Shown: positions 1-12,618, counted from the stretch's first letter. The stretch: DNA of 64,000 nt from Neisseria zalophi (GCF_008807015.1 NZ_CP031700.1:1823014-1887013); one strand, 5' to 3'. Program-made: numbers and translations. Notes: generated from the sequence alone by a model not told the origin.

Positions 1-1650
<1,650 letters not shown>

Positions 1651-1867
1651 TATCATTTCAAGAACCTCTTTGACTTCATCTAAATTACCGTTGACGAGTA
1701 ATCAGATTAGATGTTCATACTTTGATAAAGCTTACTGCTTTTGTTGTGTGTAACTTATGCCTTTTGTCTTTCATAAGTTACTCGATACAATCATCACCCA
1801 AATACTGTACAACTTACCTTTCGGTAAATCGACATTGTCTTTGTTTGTTGATTTCGGCTTTCCAATT

Positions 1868-1879
1868 TGTTAAAGAGCG
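1868..1879 (-). promoter_or_regulatory. rrn boxA in the 16S-23S spacer
   Basis: Read on the minus strand this is CGCTCTTTAACA, the boxA antitermination element that precedes 23S in proteobacterial rrn spacers. It lies about 220 nt upstream of the 23S 5' end. Known role of the family: it is bound by NusB/S10 to keep RNA polymerase processive. The remaining spacer (1651-1990) shows no other gene. Confidence 0.7.
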
Positions 1880-1990
1880 ATGCATGCCTACTAAACAACG
1901 ACTGTTGCTTAGTCACTTTGCAAATTAAAAACAGCTTTTAAAGCTGGCTTTAATTTAAAAAGTAGCAATATGTTTTAACCTAGCGGCTTT

Positions 1991-2066
1991 TGGTGGAGGC
2001 AAACGGGATCGAACCGATGACCCCCTGCTTGCAAAGCAGGTGCTCTACCAACTGAGCTATGCCCCC
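1991..2066 (-). tRNA. tRNA-Ala (anticodon TGC)
   Basis: The minus strand folds as a 76-nt tRNA with encoded CCA. The acceptor arm GGGGGCA pairs with TGCCTCC, and the anticodon loop reads CTTTGCAAG with anticodon TGC. The TTCGATCCC T-loop is present. Its place between 16S and 23S after tRNA-Ile is the standard rrn arrangement. Confidence 0.96.
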
Positions 2067-2108
2067 TTATCCGTCCGGACAGCTTCTACAACCTGCCCGA
2101 AGAATCTC

Positions 2109-2185
<77 letters not shown>

Positions 2186-2309
2186 AAGGTCTCTATTGTC
2201 TTAACAACAGACAGCTTATAGCTTGCGCATAAGCATTCTTAAAACTTCTCATGCATCTTTTACACAGCTTACCGATAAGTGTGAGTACCCAACAACCTCT
2301 TCTTTTCTC

Positions 2310-3854
<1,545 letters not shown>

Positions 3855-3968
3855 ATCTCTAACTTATAACTTCTGGTCTGCTTCAAAGAAACCGACAAGA
3901 TTTTATTCCTGTCTGTTTTTGTCGCAGTGTGAGGCCGTCAGGCACTCACACTTATCGGTATTCTGTGT

Positions 3969-3980
3969 TGTTAAAGAGCA
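3969..3980 (-). promoter_or_regulatory. rrn leader boxA
   Basis: The minus strand reads TGCTCTTTAACA, identical to the E. coli rrn leader boxA antiterminator. It lies between the rrn promoter and the 16S 5' end, as expected for the leader. Confidence 0.8.
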
Positions 3981-4013
3981 TTCCCGCCACTGCGTCAGCA
4001 GCGAAGAAACCGA

Positions 4014-4042
4014 ACTATACCGACTCAAAACTACCCAGTCAA
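4014..4042 (-). promoter_or_regulatory. Strong sigma-70 promoter of the rrn operon
   Basis: The minus strand reads TTGACT (4037-4042), a 17-nt spacer, then TATAGT (4014-4019). An AT-rich stretch sits just upstream, as expected for a UP element. Position and orientation fit the main promoter of the 16S-23S operon, about 160 nt upstream of the 16S 5' end. I saw no equally good second promoter in this leader. Confidence 0.85.
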
Positions 4043-4126
4043 TACCCATAAACTGAAAAAATATACACCCCACCACCACTACATTGTTTATCTTGAGAAT
4101 TTTTTGGCTTTTAGGCCAAAAAAATA

Positions 4127-4174
4127 CAACAAAACGGCTTCACTGAACAATCAATCAATGAAGCCGTTTTGTTG
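4127..4174 (-). terminator. Rho-independent terminator after rpiA
   Basis: Perfect 16-bp arms (4127-4142 and 4159-4174) are separated by a 16-nt loop and followed on the minus strand by TATTTTTTT. It starts 27 nt past the rpiA stop. A second small hairpin with A/T-rich ends follows at about 4100-4125 and may add to termination before the rrn promoter. Confidence 0.85.
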
Positions 4175-4201
4175 TTAAGTTTATTTTATTTACCAACCCG
4201 A

Positions 4202-4867
4202 TTAATTCGGTGTAATCACTTTCGCACCGTCTTTCGTACCTAACACCAACACATCTGCGGCATTGTGTCCGAATAAGCCGTTTTCTACGACGCCGGGAAT
4301 TTTATTGATTTCATCTTCCAAACTAATTGGCTGGGTTATATTCAAACCATGTATATCTACAATTTGATGGCCATTGAAAGTAACAAAATCCATTCTTAAC
4401 TCAGGCTGCCCGCCCAAAACCATCAATTTGCGCGATACCATAGAACGCGCCATTGGAATTACTTCTACTGGCAAAGGAAATCTGCCCAAACGCGACACGT
4501 ATTTACTTTCATCGGCAATACAGATGAATTTATCGGCAATATTGGCTACAATTTTTTCATTTAAATGTGCGCCGCCGCCACCTTTAATCATTTGTAGAGA
4601 ATGATTGACTTCATCCGCACCATCCACATACACCGCGAGATGGGAAACCTCATTCATCTGCACTTCGGGAATTTCATATTTTTCTAGCAGTTTGGATGTT
4701 TCGTGAGATGTAGAAACCACTCCTTTAATTTTTTTACCGCTATTAGCCAATGCTTCAATAAAAAAATTAACAGTTGTTCCCGTACCAATACCGATATATT
4801 CGTTTTCAGGTACAAATTCTACTGCTTTCTCTGCTGCAACACGTTTCAATTCATCTTGTGATGCCAT
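4202..4867 (-). CDS. rpiA: Ribose-5-phosphate isomerase A
   Basis: This cytoplasmic enzyme of the non-oxidative pentose phosphate pathway interconverts ribose-5-phosphate and ribulose-5-phosphate. The 221-residue length is normal for RpiA. Family motifs are present in order: GTGTT (28-32), DGADE (82-86), KGGGGAH (95-101) and Glu104, the position of the catalytic glutamate. Similarity to E. coli RpiA as I remember it is high along the whole length. The gene is followed by its own terminator and lies upstream of the rrn operon on the same strand; ispF lies 79 nt upstream. Confidence 0.97.
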   Translation of the reverse strand: MASQDELKRVAAEKAVEFVPENEYIGIGTGTTVNFFIEALANSGKKIKGVVSTSHETSKLLEKYEIPEVQMNEVSHLAVYVDGADEVNHSLQMIKGGGGAHLNEKIVANIADKFICIADESKYVSRLGRFPLPVEVIPMARSMVSRKLMVLGGQPELRMDFVTFNGHQIVDIHGLNITQPISLEDEINKIPGVVENGLFGHNAADVLVLGTKDGAKVITPN

Positions 4868-4946
4868 GCTCTTTCTCCATAGAAAAATAAACTATCTCAG
4901 GTGGGGTCTATTTAATAGTAACAGTTTTTCATTATATGCGCAGTAT

Positions 4947-5429
4947 TCAGACGGCCTTCCGTAATAAAACGACTGCTTGGGCTTCAATACCCTCCTGCCG
5001 ACCCAAATAGCCTAATTTTTCGTTGGTTTTACCTTTAATATTGACGGCATTTTCAGGTAGCTTCAAGTCTTCGGCAATATGATGGCGCATCGCCGGAATA
5101 TGGGGTGCCAATTTAGGTTTCTGAGCGATAATCGTTGTATCCACATTTACTACTTGCCAGCCTTCTGCCTGTACGCTTTGATAGGCTTTGCGCAGCAATA
5201 CGCGGCTGTCTGCATTTTTAAACTCTGCCGCTGTATCGGGAAAATGTGAACCTATATCACCCAATCCGGCCGCACCCAACAATGCATCTGTTAGGGCATG
5301 TAGCAATGCATCGGCATCCGAATGGCCTAATAATCCTTTTTCAAAAGGAATGGTGACACCACCCAAAATCAACGGACGGCCTTCTATTAATTGGTGAACA
5401 TCATACCCCTGTCCGACACGGATATTCAT
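4947..5429 (-). CDS. ispF: 2-C-methyl-D-erythritol 2,4-cyclodiphosphate synthase
   Basis: The enzyme makes the cyclic diphosphate intermediate of the MEP isoprenoid pathway. The metal-binding residues Asp10, His12 (DVH) and His44 are present, as is the family block DIGSHFPDT. The open frame extends upstream to 5516, but I start at 5429: this gives [10 protein letters not shown], the usual N-terminus and a 160-residue protein, with AAGGGA about nine bases upstream. The longer frame only adds residues encoded by a DUS. In many relatives ispD is adjacent, but here the upstream neighbour is a divergent TetR gene. Confidence 0.96.
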   Translation of the reverse strand: MNIRVGQGYDVHQLIEGRPLILGGVTIPFEKGLLGHSDADALLHALTDALLGAAGLGDIGSHFPDTAAEFKNADSRVLLRKAYQSVQAEGWQVVNVDTTIIAQKPKLAPHIPAMRHHIAEDLKLPENAVNIKGKTNEKLGYLGRQEGIEAQAVVLLRKAV

Positions 5430-5695
5430 TAGTTTGTTTCCCTTAATACTTAAATTTAATAAACACGGATAAAAACATCCGGCACCTTTTTCAGACGGCC
5501 TGTTTATCCTACACATTCAAATATCGGAACCATTCTACACAAAAAACCGCATGAATCTATTCCGATTTAATTTACCGTTAAAAATAAAATTATTTCCAAC
5601 TAAGTTTTATCAAAATGTTCCCACACCGGTTATTAACAAAAAAGCCATAATTTTTACATACTTCATCTTGTTTTTCCTATAGGTTTAACTTAAAT

Positions 5696-5711
5696 TTGGA
5701 CACTTGTCCAA
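5696..5711. promoter_or_regulatory. Perfect palindromic operator upstream of the TetR gene
   Basis: A perfect inverted repeat, TTGGACA-CT-TGTCCAA, ends 15 nt before the ATG at 5727. TetR-family repressors typically bind such short palindromes at their own promoters, so this is the likely autoregulatory site for the gene and perhaps for the whole cluster downstream. The sequence 5430-5695 otherwise holds only one DUS and AT-rich DNA. Confidence 0.65.
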
Positions 5712-5726
5712 TACAAAATAAGATCG

Positions 5727-6332
5727 ATGAAACCCTCGGCCCGTACTCAGTTTATCGAAGCCGGCTTGCGGCTTTATCCGCAATATGGATACCGTAAACT
5801 TTCAGTTCGTTTATTGGCAGCCGAAAGCGGATTGAGTGCGGGTATGTTTCACCATCTTTTTACCGGCAAAGATGCTTTTATCGCCAAACTTTGGCAACAA
5901 CACTATGAAACAACATTCGGCTCGATAGATTTTATTTCAGACGGCCACACTCTACCTTTAGAACAATTGCGCCATACCATACGTTTGTTAGCCCATGCAT
6001 TGCGCGATAACTTGGATTGGGTGAACCGGTTGTTTGCCGATAGTAGCGACGGCGTGGCAGCGGCGGATATATTTTTGCACCACCATGCGGCACAATATTC
6101 CGACAGGCTTTATGATTTATTGGGCAAATGTTTTCCTAATATGGCATTTTCCGATTTGGTCAGCCGTATGTCGTATATTTTATCGTCGGTTATTACGCCG
6201 ATGTTTTTAGCCGTGCGTTTCGACAATATGGGCATATTGCCTGAGAAAGTACGTACTTTCACACCGGATTTATTAACCGACGAAGCCATCGAACAACGTA
6301 TCACTTGGGCTTTTTCGACCCTATCTGCTTAA
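5727..6332 (+). CDS. TetR/AcrR-family transcriptional regulator
   Basis: This 201-residue protein has an N-terminal helix-turn-helix at about residues 24-46 (LAAESGLSAGMFHHLFTGK), typical of TetR-family repressors. The C-terminal ligand domain is not recognisable to a subfamily. A perfect palindrome lies just upstream (5696-5711). The gene heads a plus-strand run with an HlyD adaptor, GST, reductase, VOC protein and ABC exporter, so the likely role is derepression by a toxic compound; this is inference. The organisation recalls nemR-nemA-gloA of E. coli, but I did not see enough to call it NemR. The Shine-Dalgarno sequence is weak. Confidence 0.88.
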   Translation: MKPSARTQFIEAGLRLYPQYGYRKLSVRLLAAESGLSAGMFHHLFTGKDAFIAKLWQQHYETTFGSIDFISDGHTLPLEQLRHTIRLLAHALRDNLDWVNRLFADSSDGVAAADIFLHHHAAQYSDRLYDLLGKCFPNMAFSDLVSRMSYILSSVITPMFLAVRFDNMGILPEKVRTFTPDLLTDEAIEQRITWAFSTLSA

Positions 6333-6354
6333 TAACACGCCCATGGGAACCGAC

Positions 6355-7326
6355 ATGAAAAAAACCTTTCCTCTATTCATATTACTAATGGTAGCGGCTG
6401 TCGGCAGCTATATCTATATGCAGCAGGATTCAAATACATTGCCAGAAGGTTTTGCCCAATCCAACGGTCGTTTGGAGCTTAACCGTTTCGATATTGCCAG
6501 CCTATATCCCGGACGGGTGCAAGCGGTTTTGGTAGAAGAAGGCAGTGATGTCGAGGAAGGCGACATACTGGCCGAATTATCCTCGACCACCAGCAGCAGC
6601 CAGTTAGCCGCCGCTAACGCGCAGAAACAACGGGCCAACGAAGCCGTAGCGCGGGCGGATGCGGAAATCAAGGCATATCAACAACAGCAAAAAGTTGCGC
6701 AAATGGAATTGGATAATGCGCAAATGCTAAAGCGTGATAATTTGATTTCAACGGCCGAGGTCAATAAACGGCTGGCGGCACGCAACGGCGCAACCGCTTC
6801 CGTCCGCGCCGCACAAGCGGCCAGAGCGGAAGCCGTAGCGGCCGTAGCAGCTGCCCAAGCGCAAATTGATCAGGCCTCTTCAGCTAATGACGACATGACC
6901 ATCCGCACACCGAAAGCAGGCCGTGTCGAATATAAAATTGCCGAAACAGGCAGCGTGATTGCAGCTGGAAGCAAAGTGGTCAGCCTGTTGGATCCTGCCG
7001 ATGTGTATATGAATATATTTCTGCCCAATACACAAATCAGCCGTCTGAAAGTGGGGGACGACGCCCGTATCATATTAGATGGTCTATCTGCCGTTTTCCC
7101 GGCCAAAATCAGCTTTATCGCAACTGATGCACAATTCACCCCCAAATCGGTAGAAACCCAAAACGAAAGGGAAAAGTTGATTTTTAAAGTGAAACTTAAA
7201 ATTCCGCCCGAAACCGCCCTCCGATACCGCGGCCTGCTTAAAGGCGGCATGACAGGTAATGGTTATGTTCGGATGGACAATAGCCAGCAATGGCCGTCTG
7301 AATTAGCTGTTCGGCTGCCACAATAG
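6355..7326 (+). CDS. HlyD-family periplasmic adaptor of an ABC exporter
   Basis: This is a membrane-fusion protein of about 323 residues. The N-terminus MKKTFPLFILLMVAAVG is an uncleaved membrane anchor or signal. A first half-lipoyl segment (about 30-75) is followed by an Ala/Gln-rich coiled-coil hairpin (about 75-175), then a second lipoyl half and a beta-barrel segment. The family links an inner-membrane transporter to an outer-membrane channel. I start at 6355 because GGGA lies eight bases upstream; the in-frame ATG at 6343 is possible. The protein resembles YhiI, which pairs with RbbA-like and YhhJ-like ABC proteins, both encoded downstream. No TolC-type channel gene is nearby. Confidence 0.9.
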   Translation: MKKTFPLFILLMVAAVGSYIYMQQDSNTLPEGFAQSNGRLELNRFDIASLYPGRVQAVLVEEGSDVEEGDILAELSSTTSSSQLAAANAQKQRANEAVARADAEIKAYQQQQKVAQMELDNAQMLKRDNLISTAEVNKRLAARNGATASVRAAQAARAEAVAAVAAAQAQIDQASSANDDMTIRTPKAGRVEYKIAETGSVIAAGSKVVSLLDPADVYMNIFLPNTQISRLKVGDDARIILDGLSAVFPAKISFIATDAQFTPKSVETQNEREKLIFKVKLKIPPETALRYRGLLKGGMTGNGYVRMDNSQQWPSELAVRLPQ

Positions 7327-7366
7327 TATTCCCTCAAGCCGTCTGAACACAAGGATACATACATCA

Positions 7367-8032
7367 ATGATTACCCTCTATGCACTCAAACAATCACGTG
7401 CCTACCGTATCGCATGGCTGTTGGAACTCCTAGGCGTAGACTACGATATTGAAATAAGCGAGCGGAATGTTGAAACCCACTTCGCCCCCGAATCTTTGAA
7501 AAAAATTCACCCTCTCGGCAAATCTCCCATGATAAAAGACGGCAATTTAGTCTTGGCAGAAAGCGGGGCGATTGTCGAATATCTTATCAACAAATACGGG
7601 CAGCATACCGCACTAAAACCTCGGCATGATGCTGCAAACTATACCGACTATTTATTCTGGCTTCATTATGCCGAAGGATCTCTTATGCCACTCTTGGTTA
7701 TGTCTTTGGTATTTCGAAAAATAGATGCACAAAAAATGCCTTTTTATGCCAAACCAATAGCCCGGAAAATTACCGACGGTGTACGCAACTCATTTATTAA
7801 TCCGCAATTGAAACTACATCTTGCATTTATCGAACAATCATTACACAACAAAACATGGCTCTTAGGCGAAACACTGACCGGGGCGGATATTATGATGGGT
7901 TTCCCTTTGCAGGCCGCCCTTTCCCGAACAGATATGACTTTGCCTGCAATAACAGCCTATGTAGAGCGGATTGAGTCTGAGCCAGCTTATGTTCGTGCAG
8001 AACAACGTATCGGCCAACTAACCTTATTATAA
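7367..8032 (+). CDS. Glutathione S-transferase family protein
   Basis: This 221-residue protein has the two-domain GST layout. The thioredoxin-like N-terminus starts MITLYALKQSRAYR, with a serine (residue 10) at the usual catalytic-loop position, a cis-proline region (GKSPMI) and the ESGAIVEYL glutathione-contact motif. The all-helical C-terminal domain contains GADIMM. GSTs conjugate or reduce electrophiles in the cytoplasm. It sits between an exporter adaptor and an Old Yellow Enzyme-type reductase, which suggests detoxification. It is not a zeta-class enzyme (maleylacetoacetate isomerase), because the SxxCxWRVRIAL-type motif is absent. Confidence 0.9.
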   Translation: MITLYALKQSRAYRIAWLLELLGVDYDIEISERNVETHFAPESLKKIHPLGKSPMIKDGNLVLAESGAIVEYLINKYGQHTALKPRHDAANYTDYLFWLHYAEGSLMPLLVMSLVFRKIDAQKMPFYAKPIARKITDGVRNSFINPQLKLHLAFIEQSLHNKTWLLGETLTGADIMMGFPLQAALSRTDMTLPAITAYVERIESEPAYVRAEQRIGQLTLL

Positions 8033-8065
8033 TAATTGTTATACTGAATAAATTAAGGAATTTGA

Positions 8066-9208
8066 ATGAATCCTAAATATGCCCCGCTTTTCGACCCCTA
8101 TAAACTCAATAACGGTATCACCATTAAAAACCGCTTCGTTGTCGCCCCGTTAACTCACCGGGCATCCAATCCCGACGGCAGCATCAGCGCCGGAGAACGC
8201 TTATTTTTAAACGACCGTTTCAAAGGTTTCGGTATGTTTATTTCCGCCGCCACACTGGTATCATCGGAGGGTAAAGCATTTGAAGGGCAACCTGAAGCTG
8301 TGGGTGAAAAAGACTTACCGAGCTTAAAAGAAGTGGTTGAAATTTCCCGCCGGCAGGGTGCGAAAGCCATTTTACAGATTCACCACGGCGGTGATAAAGC
8401 GCAAACCGCATTGATAAACGGCTTGGATAAAGTCGCCCCGTCAGACAGCCCCGAAGGCGATTGGCGTGCGCTCACAAGCGAAGAGCTTCATCAATTGGTT
8501 GACGCTTTCGCCCGCGCCGCCGACTTGGCTTTACAGGCCGGATTCGACGGTGTCGAAATCCATGGTGCCAACGGCTATCTGATTCAGCAACTTGTTTCCG
8601 CCCAAACCAACCGCCGCACCGACGAATGGGGCGGCAGCATGGCCAACCGTATGCGCTTTTCGCTTGCCGTCATTGATGCAATAGATGCCGTACGCCAAAA
8701 ACACCAACGCCCCGATTTCATTATCGGCTACCGCTTTTCGCCTGAAGAGCCGGGTGAAGACGGCCTGACCATGCAAGACACATTCGTGTTGATTGATGCC
8801 TTGGTTGAGAAACCGCTGCAATACCTACATGTTTCCCTACACGAATTCTATAAAAAAACCCGCCGCGGTGCCGACACCTCCCAAACCAGAATACAACAGA
8901 TACACGAACGCATAGGCGGCAAGCTGCCTTTAATCGGTATCGGTGCTTTGTTTACCGCCGATCAGATTTTGGAAGCCTATCAAACCGGTTGGGCGGAATT
9001 TATCGCAGTGGGTAAAAGCATATTGCTGAACCCGAATCTGGCCGAATTAATCGAGAATGGCCGTGAAGCAGAAATGATCCGCGAACTTGATCCGAACAAA
9101 GCCGACCATTACCGCATCCCCGATGCTTTATGGCAGCAATGTTTAGCAGGCTTGGCCTATCTGCCGCCACTCAAAGGGAACAAAGACTGGAAACCGGTCG
9201 ATATTTAA
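8066..9208 (+). CDS. NADH:flavin oxidoreductase, Old Yellow Enzyme family
   Basis: This 380-residue FMN-dependent TIM-barrel protein has the OYE signatures HHGG (106-109) and EIHGANGYLIQQ (about 164-175), followed by TNRRTDEWGGS. Enzymes of this family reduce activated C=C bonds, quinones, nitro compounds or maleimides. AAGGA lies seven bases upstream of the ATG. The neighbourhood (TetR, GST, VOC) parallels the nemRA-gloA electrophile-response set of E. coli, but the sequence looks closer to the NADH-dependent YqjM/dienoyl-CoA-reductase-like branch than to NemA. The substrate is unknown. Confidence 0.93.
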   Translation: MNPKYAPLFDPYKLNNGITIKNRFVVAPLTHRASNPDGSISAGERLFLNDRFKGFGMFISAATLVSSEGKAFEGQPEAVGEKDLPSLKEVVEISRRQGAKAILQIHHGGDKAQTALINGLDKVAPSDSPEGDWRALTSEELHQLVDAFARAADLALQAGFDGVEIHGANGYLIQQLVSAQTNRRTDEWGGSMANRMRFSLAVIDAIDAVRQKHQRPDFIIGYRFSPEEPGEDGLTMQDTFVLIDALVEKPLQYLHVSLHEFYKKTRRGADTSQTRIQQIHERIGGKLPLIGIGALFTADQILEAYQTGWAEFIAVGKSILLNPNLAELIENGREAEMIRELDPNKADHYRIPDALWQQCLAGLAYLPPLKGNKDWKPVDI

Positions 9209-9209
9209 A

Positions 9210-9246
9210 GCCGTCTGAACAAACCGTTTTATCTTTCAGACGGCCT
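9210..9246. repeat. Inverted DUS pair between the reductase and VOC genes
   Basis: Two DUS cores face each other across a loop of about 15 nt, directly after the reductase stop. No T-run follows on the plus strand, so it is at best a weak terminator or attenuator inside the cluster. A third single DUS follows at about 9272. Confidence 0.6.
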
Positions 9247-9304
9247 CCTATACGGTATGGGATATATCGGATAAGGCCGTCTGAAAACATAATCAGCAGG
9301 CATT

Positions 9305-9754
9305 ATGGAACAACATATTCATTTTATTACGCTCGGCGTAGCCGATATCGCCGTTTCCCGCCGTTTTTATCAGGATATTTTCGGCTGGCAGCCTCAAGAA
9401 AACCGCCATAACAATATTGCCTTTTTCCAGGCAGGCGGTGCGCTGATGTTTGCCCTATATCCGAAAGAGTCCTTAGCACAAGATGCCGGAGTGGAAAATC
9501 AAAGCAGCGGAGGCTTTTCGCGTGTCGCACTGGCGCATAATGTCCGCAGCCGCGAAGAAGTGGATACTTTATTTAAACAATTCGCCAAACATGGTGTTAC
9601 CATCACCCAACCGCCGCAAGATGTTTTTTGGGGCGGGTATTGCGGCTATATTGCCGACCCCGACGGTTTTTTATGGGAAATCTGCTACAACCCTTTTTTA
9701 GAAAAATCTGCCGACACAACCAGAACAAAACCCGTTGAAAGGCCGTCTGAATAA
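9305..9754 (+). CDS. VOC-family (glyoxalase/bleomycin-resistance-like) protein
   Basis: This 149-residue protein has one pair of VOC repeats. The first begins IHFITLGVADIAVSRRFYQDIFGW and so carries His6. The second ends DPDGFLWEICYNPF with the usual C-terminal glutamate. The family includes glyoxalase I-like enzymes and antibiotic-binding proteins. It is not close enough to GloA to assign methylglyoxal activity. It sits in the putative electrophile-detoxification cluster, and its final codons overlap a DUS. Confidence 0.85.
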   Translation: MEQHIHFITLGVADIAVSRRFYQDIFGWQPQENRHNNIAFFQAGGALMFALYPKESLAQDAGVENQSSGGFSRVALAHNVRSREEVDTLFKQFAKHGVTITQPPQDVFWGGYCGYIADPDGFLWEICYNPFLEKSADTTRTKPVERPSE

Positions 9755-9780
9755 TAACCCCCATCAGGATAGCGAAAACC

Positions 9781-12618
9781 ATGAACAGCCCTGCCGTTTC
9801 CCTACAATCCGTTTCGCACCGTTACGGCAAGAAGATATCGGCGCTGGATAATATATCGCTTACCATTCCCAAAGGGGTGACGGTCGGTTTAATCGGCCCC
9901 GACGGCGTCGGTAAATCAACACTGCTCTCACTCATTGCCGGTGTCAAAATCATTCAAACCGGTTCGGTGAACGTTTTCGAACACGATATGGCGCAAAAAT
10001 CATCGCGTCAGGATTTATCGCACCGCATCGCTTTTATGCCGCAAGGACTAGGCCGTAATCTTTACCCCACTTTAAGCGTTTATGAAAATATTGATTTTCA
10101 TGCCCGTTTATTCGGCTTGGATGCCGAACGCCGCAAAGCGCGCATCACCCGCCTACTCAAAGCCACCAGATTAGACCCTTTCCCCGACCGCCCTGCCGGC
10201 AAACTTTCCGGCGGCATGAAGCAAAAACTCAGCCTTTGTTGCGCCTTGGTACACGAACCCGACCTGCTGATTCTCGATGAACCAACCACCGGAGTCGACC
10301 CTTTATCCCGCCGCCAATTTTGGGCTTTGGTACGCGATTTGCGTGCCGAACATGAAGGCATGACGATTATTGTCGCTACCGCCTATATTGAAGAAGCCGA
10401 ACAGTTCGAACACCTGATTGCTATGGACGACGGCAAGCTGCTTGCCAACCGACCTACCCGCGAAGTGATGGTGGAATACGATACCGACAAACTGGAAACA
10501 GCTTATATCCGTATGTTGCCGTCTGAAAAACAGCAAAGTTCGGGGCTACCTGATAACACACCATTCACCTCCGACCCCGATTCTCCGCCAGCCATCGAAG
10601 CGCACGGGCTAACCAAACGTTTCGGCAATTTTACCGCCGTCGACCATGTGAGCTTTCGGATTGAAAAAGGGGAAATATTCGGTTTTCTCGGCTCCAATGG
10701 TTGCGGCAAATCCACCACCATGAAAATGCTGACCGGCCTATTGCAAGCCAGCGAAGGTTCGGCCGAATTGCTCGGACGCCCCATTGAAGCGGGCAATATC
10801 CGTACCCGTATGCGCGTGGGTTATATGTCGCAGGCGTTTTCACTGTATGAAGAGCTAAGTGTCCGCCAGAATTTAAAGCTTCATGCACAACTGTATCATC
10901 TCAAAGGCTCGGACGGACTGAATGCCGTTGAAAATGCACTGGCAAAATTCGAACTGACCACCGTCGCCGACCAAAAGCCCGGCTCACTTTCTCTCGGCAT
11001 ACGCCAGCGGCTGCAATTGGCCGCAGCCTGCCTGCACAAACCCGAAGTATTAATTCTTGACGAACCGACTTCCGGCGTCGATCCGGCTGCCCGCGATATG
11101 TTTTGGCGACATCTGCTCAAGTTGTCGCGGCAAGATAAAATCACCATTTTCGTTTCCACCCATTTTATGAACGAAGCCGAACGCTGCGACCGCATTTCCC
11201 TAATGCACAAAGGGCGTGTGCTGACGGTCGGCCAACCGCAAGAGCTGATTCGGCAACAACAGACCGCGAATTTGGAAGAGGCTTTTATCCAATATTTATT
11301 GGATGATGAAAGCAAACAGACAGAGGGGCCGTCTGAAAACCCATATTCGGTAATAGAGCTACCTGAACAGCCCCGAAAAGAAGCAGACCGAATGGCCTCC
11401 GACACAACAACCGACAGGCCGTCTGAAACCCTACCTGATTCAGAAAGCGATTCAGCCCAAACCCACCACTCCCAACCCAACCGTACCGACACCCTGCGCT
11501 ACTGGTTCACCACCGTATGGACTTTTGCCCTGCGTGAAAGCAAAGAATTACTACGCGACAAAATCCGCCTGTTTTTCGCCATTATGGGGCCCGTGATTCT
11601 GATGACTGCGTTGTCGTGGAGTATTTCTTTTAATGTCCAAGATTTGACTTATACCGTTATCGACCACGACCAAACCGTAGAAAGCCGCCGTTTAACTGAA
11701 TATTTTTCAGGTTCGCCTTATTTCACGGAAAAACCGCTACCGACCGACGCCGACACGGAAGCCCTCTTAAAATCTTCATATGTGCGACTGGTAATGGATA
11801 TACCCGAAGGCTTCGGTCGTGAGCTGATAGCAGGCAACCGCCCCGAAGCAGCATTTTATATTGATGGCGCCATGCCGTTTAATGCCAGCAATATTCAAGG
11901 CTATATCGGCAGTATTTTAGGGGACTACGGACAAGATATGGTGCGCCGTTACGGCCTCACGCTGCCGCCGCCCGCAGTAAATATCGAAACACGCTTTATG
12001 TACAATCAGGATTTTGAAAGTATTTTTGCCATTGCTCCGGGGGTGTTGATGCTAGTATTGATGCTGATTCCGGCCATGATGTCGGTTGTGGGCGTAGTGC
12101 GCGAACGCGAAATCGGCTCGATTTCCAACTTCTATACCTCGCCCGCCACCGTGCCACAATTCCTACTCGGCAAACAACTGCCTTATATCGCAATCGGCAT
12201 GGCCAATTATGTGGTATTGCTGGGCATGATGATATTTTGGTTCGGCGTACCGGTGAAAGGCTCGTTTACTGCACTGACGGTCGGCACGCTCATTCTGCTG
12301 TTTGTTTCTACCGCCTTAGGTTTATTGGCTTCCACATTTGCCCGCTCGCAAGTGGCCGCTATCAGTATGACTGCCATTGTGATTATGATTCCGACCTTCA
12401 ACAATTCGGGCTTTCTGAATCCGCTCTCAGCCATGGAAGGTGGTGCCTACCTGATGGGTAAACTGATGCCGGCTTCTTGGTATTTGTCGGTGAGTATCGG
12501 CACGTTTACCAAAGGTTTGGGATGGCATGCGTTATTGCCCGATATGGGCATATTAGTCGTGTTTTACACCGTCTATTTTACTTTATCCTGCTTCAGGTTG
12601 AAAAAACAGGAAAAATAG
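9781..12618 (+). CDS. Fused ABC transporter: two ATPase domains plus permease (RbbA/YhiH type)
   Basis: This 945-residue protein has the order ATPase-ATPase-membrane domain. ATPase 1 has Walker A GPDGVGKS (39-46), signature LSGGMKQ and Walker B LLILDEPT. ATPase 2 has Walker A GSNGCGKS (304-311), a degenerate signature LSLGIRQ and LILDEPTSGVD. A polar linker of about 60 residues follows (about 510-570), partly encoded by two DUS copies. The C-terminal ABC-2 permease has a first membrane helix, a periplasmic segment and a bundle of about five helices. Despite the RbbA resemblance, the context (HlyD adaptor upstream, second permease downstream) supports an export role. Confidence 0.93.
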   Translation: MNSPAVSLQSVSHRYGKKISALDNISLTIPKGVTVGLIGPDGVGKSTLLSLIAGVKIIQTGSVNVFEHDMAQKSSRQDLSHRIAFMPQGLGRNLYPTLSVYENIDFHARLFGLDAERRKARITRLLKATRLDPFPDRPAGKLSGGMKQKLSLCCALVHEPDLLILDEPTTGVDPLSRRQFWALVRDLRAEHEGMTIIVATAYIEEAEQFEHLIAMDDGKLLANRPTREVMVEYDTDKLETAYIRMLPSEKQQSSGLPDNTPFTSDPDSPPAIEAHGLTKRFGNFTAVDHVSFRIEKGEIFGFLGSNGCGKSTTMKMLTGLLQASEGSAELLGRPIEAGNIRTRMRVGYMSQAFSLYEELSVRQNLKLHAQLYHLKGSDGLNAVENALAKFELTTVADQKPGSLSLGIRQRLQLAAACLHKPEVLILDEPTSGVDPAARDMFWRHLLKLSRQDKITIFVSTHFMNEAERCDRISLMHKGRVLTVGQPQELIRQQQTANLEEAFIQYLLDDESKQTEGPSENPYSVIELPEQPRKEADRMASDTTTDRPSETLPDSESDSAQTHHSQPNRTDTLRYWFTTVWTFALRESKELLRDKIRLFFAIMGPVILMTALSWSISFNVQDLTYTVIDHDQTVESRRLTEYFSGSPYFTEKPLPTDADTEALLKSSYVRLVMDIPEGFGRELIAGNRPEAAFYIDGAMPFNASNIQGYIGSILGDYGQDMVRRYGLTLPPPAVNIETRFMYNQDFESIFAIAPGVLMLVLMLIPAMMSVVGVVREREIGSISNFYTSPATVPQFLLGKQLPYIAIGMANYVVLLGMMIFWFGVPVKGSFTALTVGTLILLFVSTALGLLASTFARSQVAAISMTAIVIMIPTFNNSGFLNPLSAMEGGAYLMGKLMPASWYLSVSIGTFTKGLGWHALLPDMGILVVFYTVYFTLSCFRLKKQEK

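Noticed and set aside
4100..4125. Small AT-ended hairpin as a separate terminator feature
   Set aside because: It is short and lies next to the much stronger rpiA terminator, so I only mention it there.
7367..8032. GST as maleylacetoacetate isomerase
   Set aside because: The zeta-class serine-cysteine motif at the N-terminus is missing and the gene is far from the catabolic cluster.
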